Origin: Bradyrhizobium jicamae
GTDB taxonomy: Bacteria > Pseudomonadota > Alphaproteobacteria > Rhizobiales > Xanthobacteraceae
Length of the DNA: 64,000 bases
Direction of reading: 5' to 3'
NCBI RefSeq assembly: GCF_018130215.1
Contig: NZ_JAFCKQ010000004.1
Coordinates: 62,001 to 126,000 of the forward strand
A program made the position numbers and the translations under genes. The notes under the pieces were generated by a model, which did not search any database, was not told where the DNA came from, and saw only the letters and a list, made by a program, of their open reading frames with translations. Numbering within the stretch: position 1 is the first letter of the stretch; every line of letters starts with the position of its first letter. Below are positions 43,617 through 51,638 of this stretch, piece after piece.

Positions 43617-44696
43617 CTAATCGTCCACGTCGTCCTGCGGGCGGCCGAACAGATGGATGATCCCCGGCGTCGCGATCGTGACGAAGACGAAGCGCGCCAG
43701 ATGATGCGCGCCGACGAAGATCGGGTCGATGTGCAGGGTCAGCGCCAGCGCCAGCATCGCGTCCATCGCGCCGGGTGCGAAGGCGACCACCACGTCGGCG
43801 AGCCGCACGTTGGTGGTGAAGGCGATCACCGCGACGAAGACGGCGGAGATGGCGATCGCGATCGCGAACGAGCCGAGCCCGGCATTGACGTGGCCGAGCA
43901 GGGTCGATGTCTTCATCCGGGCGAAGCGGGTGCCGATGATCGCGCCGATGCCGGCCAGCGCGACGTTGCGCAGCCAGGGCGGCAGGCCGCCGTCGACCAG
44001 ACCCGCGCCATGCAGCAGGCTGGAGGCGAGCATCGCGCCGAACATCCAGCTCGCCGGAAATTTTATCCAGCGCAGCGCCAGGGAGGCCGCGACCGAGCTC
44101 GCCACCAGCGCCGTAAGCCCGAGCGGCGAGGCGACCATGGTCGGCAGGGGCGGCGGCGTGGCATGCGTGATGCCGGTCAACGCCAGCACCAGCGGCAGGG
44201 CCGCGGTCAGGATGATCACGCGGATGGTCTGCACCACCGCGATCGCGGCGACGTCGGCGCCCTTCTCGGCGGCGAGGATCGTGATCTGCGACAGCGCGCC
44301 GGGGCTGCCGGCAAGCAGCGCCGAGGTATGGTCCCAGCCGTGCACGCGCTGGAGGTAGTAGCTCGAGCCGAAGGTCGAGCAGAAGGTCGCGAGCGCCAAC
44401 AGACCGACCGTGATCGGATAGGAGCTCATGTGCTGCAGCAGTTGCCGCGACATCAGCGAGCCCAGCGAGATGCCGAGCAGCACCAGCACCGTCTGGGTCA
44501 GCACCGGCGGCACCGCGAGCGGCCGTCCCGCAAGGGCTGCGATCGCGACCGCGGCCATCGCCCCCGAGATCAGCCCGCCGGGCAATTCCGCCCAGAGGAA
44601 CAGCAAGCCTCCGGCGGCGCCGATGACGAGAGTCTCGAGCCCATTCAGGATCTTCGTGCGGTCGGGAATGGCAGTTGCCATCGAAGCGCGGGTCAT
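43617..44696 (-). CDS. AbrB family membrane protein (ammonia monooxygenase-like)
   Basis: This 359-residue integral membrane protein has about ten to eleven helices in two homologous halves. Each half has a Gly/Ala-rich helix pattern (LLAGSPGALSQITILAAEKGAD in one, VVAFAPGAMDAMLALALTLHIDP in the other), typical of the AbrB/DUF2020-type family once misnamed ammonia monooxygenase. The role is unclear; members are putative transporters. Met at 44696 and at 44681 are possible starts. It is on the opposite strand to dsbB and convergent with it. Confidence 0.75.
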   Translation of the reverse strand: MTRASMATAIPDRTKILNGLETLVIGAAGGLLFLWAELPGGLISGAMAAVAIAALAGRPLAVPPVLTQTVLVLLGISLGSLMSRQLLQHMSSYPITVGLLALATFCSTFGSSYYLQRVHGWDHTSALLAGSPGALSQITILAAEKGADVAAIAVVQTIRVIILTAALPLVLALTGITHATPPPLPTMVASPLGLTALVASSVAASLALRWIKFPASWMFGAMLASSLLHGAGLVDGGLPPWLRNVALAGIGAIIGTRFARMKTSTLLGHVNAGLGSFAIAIAISAVFVAVIAFTTNVRLADVVVAFAPGAMDAMLALALTLHIDPIFVGAHHLARFVFVTIATPGIIHLFGRPQDDVDD

Positions 44697-44776
44697 CACG
44701 CCGCTTATGGCAAATTCGCATCCGCAGGACAATTGCGTGCCGCGACTGCAGCAATGCGCCCGAATTCAAGGCGCAG

Positions 44777-44810
44777 AAAACCTTCACCCTCCCGCGCGGG
44801 GAGGGTGAAG
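44777..44810 (-). terminator. intrinsic terminator after the PsiF-like gene
   Basis: CTTCACCCTCCC (44782-44793) pairs perfectly with GGGAGGGTGAAG (44799-44810) across a five-base loop. On the minus strand the stem is followed by TTTT (44780-44777). It lies 20 bases past the stop of the PsiF-like gene. Confidence 0.85.
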
Positions 44811-44830
44811 TCCTGAAAGATGTCTATTTA

Positions 44831-45106
44831 TTATTGCTTCGCCGCGGGAGCCGCAGCAGCGCCGCCCATCTTTTCCTTCTTGCACTCGGAGCGGAATTTC
44901 TTGCGCTCCTTGCCGTGCAGGCCCTTGGCGTCGGCTTCCTTCGAGCACTCGATCGACTCGGCGCTGTGCTGCTTCGGCGTCTTGGCCATCGTGGCCGCGG
45001 GGGCGGCGTCCTTGGCGGCCGGCGCAGCGGTTTGCGCGAAGGCGCTGCCCATCAGCAGCAGGGAGGCAATTGCGGTTGCGGTCGCGATCGATGAAATGGT
45101 CTTCAT
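44831..45106 (-). CDS. PsiF family exported protein
   Basis: The 91-residue precursor's signal peptide ends GSAFA-QTA. An Ala/Pro/Lys-rich linker then leads to a single short module, CSKEADAKGLHGKERKKFRSECKK, the PsiF repeat with its paired cysteines. PsiF proteins are small periplasmic proteins linked to phosphate starvation in enterobacteria; the molecular role is unknown. It is divergent from the related gene at 45285, with 178 bases between them, and is closed by a strong terminator. Confidence 0.8.
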   Translation of the reverse strand: MKTISSIATATAIASLLLMGSAFAQTAAPAAKDAAPAATMAKTPKQHSAESIECSKEADAKGLHGKERKKFRSECKKEKMGGAAAAPAAKQ

Positions 45107-45284
45107 GTGGCACCTCGTGAGGAAGGGAGGCGAACCGTTGCGCGTCGATGCTGAACCGTGGATGAACATGCCGGGCTTTCGCTGCCACAATATTTTGAGG
45201 CGCGGGCGGGCTCACGCGTTGTCGCAAGTGGTGGTTGCGCTAGGATAATGGTCTCACGCCACTGTCCCCCAAGGGAGACCAAGG

Positions 45285-45761
45285 ATGACCATCCAGACCA
45301 GATTGTTTTGCGCGATTGCACTGTCGGGCTTTGCAGCCTTTGCGGCCACCGCGCCGGCGCAGGCCCTGACAACGCAGGAGTGCAGCGCCAAGTACCAGGC
45401 CGCCAAGACGGCCGGCACGCTCAATGGCCAGAAGTGGAACGAATTCCGCAAGGCACAATGCGGTGCCGACGCGACGCCGGCCGCCGCGCCCGCCGCTGCC
45501 GCGCCTGCTCCCGCCGCGCCGAAGGAAGCCAAGAAGGAAGCCGCGCCCGCCGCGGCACCGGCGATGCCAGGCGCCCCGGCCGTGTTTCCGAATGCAGTCG
45601 ATCCCAAATATGCCAAGGAGTCCGCGGGTAAGGCGCGCATGCACACCTGCGACGACCAGTACAAGGCCAACAAGGCCACCGGCGGCAATGGCGGGTTGAA
45701 GTGGATCCAGAAGGGCGGCGGCTACTGGAGCGAGTGCAACAAGCACCTGAAGGGCGCCTGA
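45285..45761 (+). CDS. exported protein with two cysteine-paired modules
   Basis: The 158-residue precursor's signal peptide ends APAQA-LTT. Two copies of a C-x3-Y-x-A-x-K...W...C module are joined by an Ala/Pro/Lys-rich linker: CSAKYQAAKTAGTLNG in the first (about 33-59), and CDDQYKANKATGGNGGLKW in the second (about 121-152). Each module should form one disulfide. The layout resembles the divergent PsiF-like neighbour, so the two may be related in origin. A purine-rich AGGGAG upstream supports ATG 45285, and a strong terminator follows. Confidence 0.78.
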   Translation: MTIQTRLFCAIALSGFAAFAATAPAQALTTQECSAKYQAAKTAGTLNGQKWNEFRKAQCGADATPAAAPAAAAPAPAAPKEAKKEAAPAAAPAMPGAPAVFPNAVDPKYAKESAGKARMHTCDDQYKANKATGGNGGLKWIQKGGGYWSECNKHLKGA

Positions 45762-45787
45762 ACTCGGCGGGCTTGAGTCAGGTGAGT

Positions 45788-45814
45788 GGCCGGCCTCGTG
45801 CCGGCCGCTTTTTT
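45788..45814 (+). terminator. intrinsic terminator
   Basis: GGCCGGC (45788-45794) pairs with GCCGGCC (45800-45806) across a five-base loop, followed by a T-run (45809-45814). The T-run overlaps the stop codon of the convergent TetR gene. Confidence 0.88.
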
Positions 45815-46367
45815 ATCCATCATCATTGAGCAGTTGCGCCGACATCGTCAGGAGCTGCGCGCGCTTGCGCGGGCCGTGTTGCGGGAACAGCAGGCTCTGC
45901 CCGAAGATGAAGCAGTAGAACAGGAATGCCTTGGCGTCGGCCTCCTCGGCGGAGAGGCCGGTCGCGCGATACAGCTGGCCGACATTCTTCAACCGCGCGG
46001 CATCGACGCTCGCGACGGCGAGTGCGGCAGCCTCATCGGTCCGGGCCCATTGCCGGATCGCGAGCTCGATCGCCATCGCCTCGGAGTTCATGCGCTCCGA
46101 ATACAGCGTGATGATCGCCTTCAGCCGCTCGCGCGCGCTGGCGCCGTCGAGCGCGGTGTGCTTCTCGATCGCGGCGATGCGGCCGTCACGCCATGTCGCG
46201 AGCATCGCCTCCAGCAACGCCGCGCGATCCCGGAAGCGGCGGTAGAAGCCGCCCTTGGTCACCCCGAGGTTCTTCGCCAGCACCTCGACCCGCACGCCCT
46301 CGATGCCGGAATGCGCGAGCTCGGCAAAGCCGGCCGCGATCCAGGCATCACCCTTGCCGTCAGTCAT
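45813..46367 (-). CDS. TetR/AcrR family transcriptional regulator
   Basis: This 184-residue regulator has an N-terminal helix-turn-helix at about residues 25-46 (VRVEVLAKNLGVTKGGFYRRFRDRAALLEAM), with the tyrosine-containing recognition helix of TetR proteins, and an all-helical ligand domain after it. It is divergent from two thioesterase genes; the 109 bases between them contain two palindromes (46389-46402 and 46422-46439), which are the likely operators. I infer that it represses the thioesterase pair and itself. The inducer may be an acyl-CoA, by analogy with FadR-type TetR proteins. Confidence 0.88.
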   Translation of the reverse strand: MTDGKGDAWIAAGFAELAHSGIEGVRVEVLAKNLGVTKGGFYRRFRDRAALLEAMLATWRDGRIAAIEKHTALDGASARERLKAIITLYSERMNSEAMAIELAIRQWARTDEAAALAVASVDAARLKNVGQLYRATGLSAEEADAKAFLFYCFIFGQSLLFPQHGPRKRAQLLTMSAQLLNDDG

Positions 46368-46388
46368 CTGGTCTCCGCATGTCCCTTG

Positions 46389-46402
46389 ATACGGTACCGT
46401 AT
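46389..46402. promoter_or_regulatory. TetR operator candidate 1
   Basis: ATACGGTACCGTAT is a perfect 14-base palindrome, 22 bases upstream of the TetR start. It shares the half-site ATACGGTA with the second palindrome at 46422-46439. TetR proteins bind such palindromes as dimers. Confidence 0.75.
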
Positions 46403-46421
46403 TGCTAGCCCGCTTCGTTGC

Positions 46422-46439
46422 TGATACGCTACCGTATCA
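46422..46439. promoter_or_regulatory. TetR operator candidate 2
   Basis: TGATACGCTACCGTATCA is palindromic in eight of nine positions and repeats the TACGGTA half-site of the first palindrome. Its centre lies 35 bases from the centre of the first, and 46 bases upstream of the thioesterase start. Confidence 0.72.
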
Positions 46440-46476
46440 ACGAGCGGGAACGGGCAAAAAGCAGGAGAGCGACACG

Positions 46477-46911
46477 ATGGAGGGCGAGGCGACCTATCGC
46501 GGCACGGTCTATCCCTGGCAGTGCGATCACATCGGCCACATGAACATCATGTGGTATGTCGGCAAGTTCGACGAGGCGAACTGGAATCTGTTCGCGCGGC
46601 TCGGCCTGACGCCGAGCTACCTGCGCGAATCCGGCCGCGGCATGGCCGCCGTGCAGCAGAACCTCTCCTACAAGCGCGAGCTGCTTGCCGGCGACATCGT
46701 CGAGGTCAAGAGCCGGCTTCTGGAGTTCCGCGACAAGTCGATCCGCTTCCTGCACGAAATGCGCAATGCCGAAAGCGGCGAGGTCGCGGCGACCTGCGAG
46801 ATCACGGCCGTGCACATGGATCGCGCCGCGCGCAAGTCGGCGCCGTTCGCGCCTGCGATCCGCTACGCCGCGATGCATCACCTCGTGCCGCAAGAACGGG
46901 CGAGCGCGTGA
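46477..46911 (+). CDS. acyl-CoA thioesterase, 4HBT type
   Basis: The 144-residue hotdog-fold protein has WQCDHIGHMNIMWYVGKFDEANWNLF, in which the Asp-x2-Gly-His-Met-Asn block is the active-site signature of 4-hydroxybenzoyl-CoA thioesterase relatives. It also has SYKRELLAGDIVEVKSRLLEF in the next strands. It hydrolyses an acyl-CoA in the cytosol. ATG 46477 has AGGAGAG ten bases upstream; the longer frame runs back into the operators and is not used. The next gene overlaps its stop, so both are probably one unit under the TetR regulator. Confidence 0.85.
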   Translation: MEGEATYRGTVYPWQCDHIGHMNIMWYVGKFDEANWNLFARLGLTPSYLRESGRGMAAVQQNLSYKRELLAGDIVEVKSRLLEFRDKSIRFLHEMRNAESGEVAATCEITAVHMDRAARKSAPFAPAIRYAAMHHLVPQERASA

Positions 46912-47360
46912 CGGCCATGCCGCGTTTCGAACCCCGCAATCCCGACTACCGCGCGGTCGCGGCCGACATGTTCGCGCGCCAGCGCGCGATGCAGACGCTC
47001 GGCATTTCGGTTTCGCGCATCGAGCCGGGCGAAGCCGATCTCGCGATGCCCCATTCCGCCGACTTCACGCAGCAGAACGGCTTCGTTCATGCCGGCATCA
47101 TCACCGCGGGTCTCGACAATGCCTGCGGAGTTGCCGCCTTCACGCTGATGCCGGCCGGTTCCGACATCCTGACCGTGGAGTTCAAGACCAACCTGCTGGC
47201 ACCGGCCAAGGGAGAGCGGTTCGTCTTCCGCGCCACCGTCCTCAAGCCCGGGCGCACCCTGACATTCTGCGAGGCAAAGGCCTACGCGCTGAACGACGGC
47301 GCCGAGACGTTGGTCGCAACCATGACCGGCACGCTGATGGCGCTGGCCCGGCGGGGGTAG
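46908..47360 (+). CDS. PaaI-type thioesterase
   Basis: The 150-residue hotdog protein has GFVHAGIITAGLDNACGVAAF as its active-site helix (the PaaI His-Gly-Gly region, here His-Ala-Gly, with the Asp kept) and KTNLLAPAKGERFVFRATVLKPGRTLTFCEAKAY in the sheet. GTG 46908 overlaps the preceding stop by four bases (GTGA), suggesting coupling; ATG 46917 is an alternative. The two thioesterases are of different hotdog subtypes. They may therefore act on different chain lengths or different CoA esters. Confidence 0.82.
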   Translation: MTAMPRFEPRNPDYRAVAADMFARQRAMQTLGISVSRIEPGEADLAMPHSADFTQQNGFVHAGIITAGLDNACGVAAFTLMPAGSDILTVEFKTNLLAPAKGERFVFRATVLKPGRTLTFCEAKAYALNDGAETLVATMTGTLMALARRG

Positions 47361-47376
47361 CAGAGGCGACATCGCC

Positions 47377-47499
47377 GTCGCGCCATTGCGCGCGAAGCGA
47401 CGCAGTCCGTCTACCCGCATATGCGGAACGATGCATTGCTTGGTCGCGTCAGCGCAAGATTGCTTCGCAATTGCGTCACGAACTCCTCGCGATGACGGA
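47377..47499. repeat. family B palindromic repeat, long variant
   Basis: The left end reads CGCGCCATTGCGCGCGAAGCGA and the right end CTCCTCGCGATGACGG, an imperfect inverted repeat of the same kind as the short copy at 54945-54989. About 80 bases lie between, including TTGCTTCGCAATTGCGTCAC. It fills most of the gap between the thioesterase gene and cidA. Confidence 0.65.
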
Positions 47500-47574
47500 A
47501 GGGCATGCGTCAGTATACGTTGACAAGCATCCCGCGCGACGACCTGATGGGACTGTCGCGCGGATGCCCCTTCC

Positions 47575-47961
47575 ATGATCGCCAGCCTCAGCCTGATCCT
47601 GCTCTGCCAATTGATCGGCGAGGTGACCGTGCGCGCGCTTGCCGTTCCGGTGCCCGGCCCGGTGGTCGGATTGCTGCTGCTGCTGCTGCTGTTGCTCGCG
47701 CGTGATCAATTTCCGTCATTGGCGCGCGGGCCGCTCGCCAATGACGGCGTCGAGGGGGCGAGCCGCGGCCTGCTCGCCAATCTGTCGCTGCTGTTCGTCC
47801 CGGCCGGCGTCGGCGTGGTGCAGAAGCTCGACCTGCTCGCCGAGCATGGCGTCGCGATCCTGGCGATCCTCGCTGTCTCCGTGATCGTCACGTTGCTGGT
47901 GACGGTCGCGACCTTCGTGGCCGCCAGCAGCCTTCTGTCTCGCGCCGACGAGGAGCCATGA
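47575..47961 (+). CDS. cidA: CidA/LrgA family holin-like protein
   Basis: This 128-residue membrane protein has four hydrophobic segments and the family landmarks CQLIGEVTVRALAVPVPGPVVGLLLL and LLFVPAGVGVV. CidA/LrgA proteins are holin-like and, with LrgB, affect murein hydrolase export, autolysis or the transport of small acids such as pyruvate. The ATG at 47575 follows a repeat, and its stop overlaps the next ATG, so the pair is a coupled operon. Confidence 0.9.
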   Translation: MIASLSLILLCQLIGEVTVRALAVPVPGPVVGLLLLLLLLLARDQFPSLARGPLANDGVEGASRGLLANLSLLFVPAGVGVVQKLDLLAEHGVAILAILAVSVIVTLLVTVATFVAASSLLSRADEEP

Positions 47962-48680
47962 GCGACAATCCGTTCTCGCTCTGGGTCTATCTTTCGCAGT
48001 CGCCGCTGCTCTGGCTGACCGTGACGCTGCTGACCTATGCGGCCGCCGACGCAGTGTCGCTTGCGACGCGGCGCCATCCGCTCGCCAATCCGGTGCTGCA
48101 TGCGATGTGGATCATCGGCGCGTTCCTGCTGCTGACCGGGACGTCGTACACCACGTATTTCGCAGGCGCGCAGTTCGTGCACTTCCTGCTCGGGCCGGCC
48201 ACCGTCGCGCTTGCCGTGCCGCTCTACGAGAACCGCAAGCGGGTGGCCGCCGCGATCCTGCCGATGCTGATCGCGCTCGCGGCCGGCTCGGTCACCGCGA
48301 TCGTCTCGGTGGTGCTGCTGGCCCAGGCCTTCGGCCTGCCGCGCAGCCTGATCCTGGCGATGGCGCCGAAATCGGTCACTGCCGGCGTCGCCATGGGCAT
48401 CAGCCAATCCCTGCACGCCGATCCCTCGCTGACCGCCGTTGCGGTGATCCTGACCGGCATCATGGGCGCCATCATCGTGACGCCGCTGATGAACCTGACC
48501 GGCATCACCGACTATCGCGCCCGCGGCTTTGCGGTGGGTATCGCCGCGCATGGCATCGGCACCGCGCGCGCCTTCCAGGTCGACGAAGTCGCCGGCGTCT
48601 TCGCGGGGATCGCGATGAGCCTGAATGCGCTGGTCACCTCGCTGCTGGTTCCGCTGGCGGTGACATTTCTGGTGCACTAA
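47958..48680 (+). CDS. lrgB: LrgB family membrane protein
   Basis: The 240-residue membrane protein carries the LrgB/CidB signature: LLGPATVALAVPLYENRKRV, then MAPKSVTAGVAMGISQSLHADPSLTAVAVILTG, and GIAAHGIGTARAFQVDE near the end. It works with CidA-type holin-like proteins at the inner membrane. The start overlaps cidA by four bases (ATGA). It is followed after 94 bases by a TauE-type permease gene on the same strand, with no terminator seen between. Confidence 0.9.
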   Translation: MSDNPFSLWVYLSQSPLLWLTVTLLTYAAADAVSLATRRHPLANPVLHAMWIIGAFLLLTGTSYTTYFAGAQFVHFLLGPATVALAVPLYENRKRVAAAILPMLIALAAGSVTAIVSVVLLAQAFGLPRSLILAMAPKSVTAGVAMGISQSLHADPSLTAVAVILTGIMGAIIVTPLMNLTGITDYRARGFAVGIAAHGIGTARAFQVDEVAGVFAGIAMSLNALVTSLLVPLAVTFLVH

Positions 48681-48774
48681 TGGTCTCCGCAGTGCAGTTT
48701 TGTGCTATTGGCATGGCAATCGGCAGCAAATCCTTCTAGGGTGGCGGCCTCTAACGCGAGTCTTCATCCCTTTG

Positions 48775-49554
48775 TTGTTTTCTGTCACGCAGAGCCTGCT
48801 TGGACTGGCATCGGGAATGCTGGTCGGCTTTTCGCTGGGCCTGGTCGGCGGCGGCGGATCGATCCTTGCGGTGCCCCTGATGGTCTATGTTGTCGGCGTG
48901 CCCGAGCCGCATGTCGCGATCGGCACGTCGGCGATCGCGGTCGCGGCGAATGCGGCCGTCAACCTCTCCAATCATGCCCGCGGCGGCACGGTGATCTGGT
49001 CCTGCGCGCTGTTGTTCGCGGCAGCCGGCATGGTCGGGGCGTTCGGCGGGTCGATCCTCGGCAAGATGCTGGATGGCCAGAAGCTGCTCGCGCTGTTCTC
49101 GCTGGTGATGCTGGTGATTGCCGCGCTGATGCTGAAGAACCGCGCGCGGGTCGGCCTGAGTGGCGTCAAGATGGACATGTCCAATATGCCCGCGATCGCC
49201 GGCCTCGGGCTCGCGACCGGGACGATGTCCGGTTTTTTCGGCATCGGCGGCGGCTTCCTGATCGTGCCCGCCCTGATGCTGGCGACCGGCATGCCGATCA
49301 TGAACGCGGTCAGTTCCTCGCTGGTGGCGGTCACCGCCTTCGGCATGACCACGGCGCTGAGCTATGCGTGGTCCGGGCTGGTGTCCTGGGGCCTGGCAGG
49401 GCTATTCGTCGCCGGCGGCATCGCCGGAGGGCTGGTCGGCACGCGCTCGGCGCGGCATCTGTCGGAACGGCGGGGCGCGCTGAACATCGTGTTCGCCACT
49501 GTCATTATCGTGGTGGCGATCTATATGCTGCTGCGTAACATCACGGCGTCCTGA
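48775..49554 (+). CDS. sulfite exporter TauE/SafE family permease
   Basis: The membrane protein has about eight helices, with the two repeats of the TauE/SafE family: SLGLVGGGGSILAVPLMVYVVGVPEPHVAIGTSAIAV and SGFFGIGGGFLIVPALMLATGMPIMNAVSSSL. These families export sulfite, sulfoacetate or other organic anions; the substrate is not shown. The start is unclear: TTG 48775 precedes the first helix, TTG 48772 is equally possible, and ATG 48817 would cut into helix 1. It is a single gene between lrgB and the DsbA-like gene. Confidence 0.8.
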   Translation: MFSVTQSLLGLASGMLVGFSLGLVGGGGSILAVPLMVYVVGVPEPHVAIGTSAIAVAANAAVNLSNHARGGTVIWSCALLFAAAGMVGAFGGSILGKMLDGQKLLALFSLVMLVIAALMLKNRARVGLSGVKMDMSNMPAIAGLGLATGTMSGFFGIGGGFLIVPALMLATGMPIMNAVSSSLVAVTAFGMTTALSYAWSGLVSWGLAGLFVAGGIAGGLVGTRSARHLSERRGALNIVFATVIIVVAIYMLLRNITAS

Positions 49555-49590
49555 GCGTAGAAGGGCGAGAGTTCCTCGCGAGACCTGCAT

Positions 49591-50283
49591 ATGAACCGGT
49601 TGACCACTCCATCCGCCATCAATCCCGGCCCGACCCGCCGCGCTGCGCTCGGCCTGCTCGGAACCGGCGCGGTCCTGCTGGCCGCGCGATCCGCCCGCGC
49701 GGATGACGCGCAGGAAGAGAAGGTGCTGACCGAGGCGCAGGTGCTGCGCGACCCGGATATCCCGGTGGCGGGCAATCCTGAAGGCGACATCACCATTGTC
49801 GAATGGTTCGACTACAACTGCCCCTATTGCCGCAAGCTCGAGCCCGAACTGCGCCAGGTGGTGCATGACGACGGCAAGGTCCGCCTGGTGCTGAAGGATT
49901 GGCCGATCCTCGGACCGGTCTCGAAGGTCGCCGCCCGGATGGCGCTGGCGGCGCGCTATCAGGACAAGTTCCTGGTCGCCCATGAGGCGATGATGGCGGT
50001 GAGTTCGCGGATCACCGAGCCCCGCATCGGCGAGTTGCTCTCGGGTGCCGGTCTCGACATGGACCGGTTGAAGAAGGATCTCGACAGCAACGCATCGGCG
50101 ATCGACGCCGTGCTGGCCCGCAACAACGATCAGGCCGAAGCCTTCGCCTTCAACGGCACTCCGTCGTTCATCGTCGGCAAGTACCGCGTGCCCGGGGTGC
50201 TCAGCATGGATCAGTTCGAGCAGGTGATCGCCGACGCCCGCAAGGCCAATATGGGCCGCAAGATCGAGAAGAATAAGCTTTGA
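49591..50283 (+). CDS. DsbA family thiol-disulfide oxidoreductase
   Basis: The 230-residue exported protein carries a Tat-like signal (TRRAALGLLGTGAVLLAARSARA) and a thioredoxin fold with the active site CPYC in WFDYNCPYCRKLEPELRQVV. Near the end is the cis-proline region NGTPSFIVGKYRVPGV. It probably oxidises or isomerises cysteines of exported proteins and could be served by the DsbB at 43023. A Tat-type leader suggests it is exported folded. Its stop lies one base from the stop of the convergent CGNR gene. Confidence 0.88.
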   Translation: MNRLTTPSAINPGPTRRAALGLLGTGAVLLAARSARADDAQEEKVLTEAQVLRDPDIPVAGNPEGDITIVEWFDYNCPYCRKLEPELRQVVHDDGKVRLVLKDWPILGPVSKVAARMALAARYQDKFLVAHEAMMAVSSRITEPRIGELLSGAGLDMDRLKKDLDSNASAIDAVLARNNDQAEAFAFNGTPSFIVGKYRVPGVLSMDQFEQVIADARKANMGRKIEKNKL

Positions 50284-50284
50284 C

Positions 50285-50887
50285 TCACGCGGAGCCCTTC
50301 CGCTTCGCATAGGCGCGGCGCGCGCGCTCGCGATTGCCGCAGACTTCGCTCGAGCACCAGCGGCGGGTCCGGTTCGGGCTCTCGTCGACAAAGAACCAGC
50401 CGCAGCCCTCGGCCTCGCAACAACCGATGCGGCCGGCGTCGTCGGACGCCAGCAGGGCCGTCAGCGACCACAGCACCGGCCATAGCGGCTCGCTGACGTC
50501 GGCCCCGGCGAGGGCGTGGCGATAGCCGCGGTCCTGCCGCATCAGCTCGGGTTGCCGCGGCGCGCCTGATAGCATCTGGTTGACGAGGCGGAGGTCCGCG
50601 CTGCGTCCGTCGCGCAGCGCGTCCGAGATGGTCCAGATGTCGCGACGCAGGGCGTAGCCCTTCTGCAAAATGGCCTCGGCTTCGCGGCTCGCCGCGCGCG
50701 CCTTGAGCTTCCGGCTCGCCGCAAGCGGCAATGTCCCGCGACGTTCGCTCCAGGACAGCAGGGACGCATAATCCGGGATCAGCTCCTGCGGCTCATCAGA
50801 GGTTCGCCAGTCGAGCGTGTTCGCGAAGTCGAGGCAGACCCGTCCACCGAAGAACTGCGTCGCTGCCCGCGCGGGATCCCTTGACAT
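50285..50887 (-). CDS. CGNR zinc-finger transcriptional regulator
   Basis: The 200-residue protein has an N-terminal ABATE domain (RVCLDFANTLDWR, ELIPDYASLLSW) and a C-terminal CGNR zinc finger: CCEAEGCGWFFVDESPNRTRRWCSSEVCGNRERARRAY. The four zinc ligands Cys-x4-Cys and Cys-x3-Cys and the final CGNRERAR are intact. This family is predicted to bind DNA through the finger. ATG 50887 is preferred over the GTG at 50890. It is divergent from azlC across 25 bases, and a perfect palindrome at 50911 is its likely site. Confidence 0.87.
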   Translation of the reverse strand: MSRDPARAATQFFGGRVCLDFANTLDWRTSDEPQELIPDYASLLSWSERRGTLPLAASRKLKARAASREAEAILQKGYALRRDIWTISDALRDGRSADLRLVNQMLSGAPRQPELMRQDRGYRHALAGADVSEPLWPVLWSLTALLASDDAGRIGCCEAEGCGWFFVDESPNRTRRWCSSEVCGNRERARRAYAKRKGSA

Positions 50888-50910
50888 CACGGCCTCTCAT
50901 CAATCTAATC

Positions 50911-50928
50911 TAATGGTCATGACCATTA
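50911..50928. promoter_or_regulatory. perfect 18-base palindrome, operator candidate
   Basis: TAATGGTCATGACCATTA is a perfect palindrome in the gap between the CGNR regulator gene and azlC. It covers the first possible ATGs of azlC (50913 and 50919), so the true start of azlC or its transcript may lie differently from first sight. A dimeric regulator bound here could control both divergent genes. Confidence 0.7.
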
Positions 50929-51638
50929 CAAGTGCAAAAACCTCGCCCCGCGTCCCGACCATGACCTCAGCCGGATTCAGGCGGGGCCTGGTCGCGGCCC
51001 TGCCGTTCCTGCTCAGCAACGGCGCCGCGGGCCTCGTGATGGGACTGACATACAAGGGGCTCGGGCTGGGAGCGTCGCATGCTTTCCTGTTCAGCCTGCT
51101 CGTCTACTCCGCCACGGCCCAGGCGATCACGCTGAGCATGTGGGCCAGCCCGCTGCCGATCGTCGCCATGGTCGTCGCCTGCATCGCCACCAATTCGCGA
51201 TACTTACTCATGGGCGCGCATTTGCGCCAGCTGTTCGGTCGCTTTGCGATCCGCCGGATGCTGCCCACTCTGTTCCTGCTGGCGGACGCGTCGTGGCTGA
51301 TGACGAGCTCGGACGCGGAGCGCAACGGGCCTGACGCAGGCTACCTGCTTGGATCGAGCATCCCGATGGCGATCGGTTGGAGCGGCGGCACTGCGCTTGC
51401 CTACGCCGCGCCGCTGGCCGCAGGCGGCTCGCTCAAGCTCGCCGGCGCCTTGCTGCCGACGATGTTCATCGCGACCCTGCTTCCGAGCCAGTGGAAAAAC
51501 TTGAAATCGGTCTGGCCGTGGCTGACCTCCGCGATCGTCGCGCTGCTGGTGGCCCGGTTCGTGGACGCCAGCTGGTCCATGTTGATCGGGGGCGGATGCG
51601 GCACGCTGGTGAGCATGATGGAGCGGACCGATGCATGA
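50913..51638 (+). CDS. azlC: AzlC family branched-chain amino acid permease
   Basis: The 241-residue membrane protein has about five to six helices and shows the AzlC landmarks FRRGLVAALPFLLSNGAAGLVMGLTYKGLG, YSATAQAITLSMWA and CIATNSRYLLMGAHL. With AzlD it exports branched-chain amino acids or analogues across the inner membrane. ATG 50913 is within the palindrome; 50919 and 50961 are alternative in-frame ATGs. AzlD overlaps its end by eight bases. The divergent CGNR gene is the likely regulator. Confidence 0.88.
   Translation: MVMTITSAKTSPRVPTMTSAGFRRGLVAALPFLLSNGAAGLVMGLTYKGLGLGASHAFLFSLLVYSATAQAITLSMWASPLPIVAMVVACIATNSRYLLMGAHLRQLFGRFAIRRMLPTLFLLADASWLMTSSDAERNGPDAGYLLGSSIPMAIGWSGGTALAYAAPLAAGGSLKLAGALLPTMFIATLLPSQWKNLKSVWPWLTSAIVALLVARFVDASWSMLIGGGCGTLVSMMERTDA

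Noticed and set aside
47360..47575. A small gene between the thioesterase and cidA
   Set aside because: The open frames run through a palindromic repeat and have no start signal or domain.
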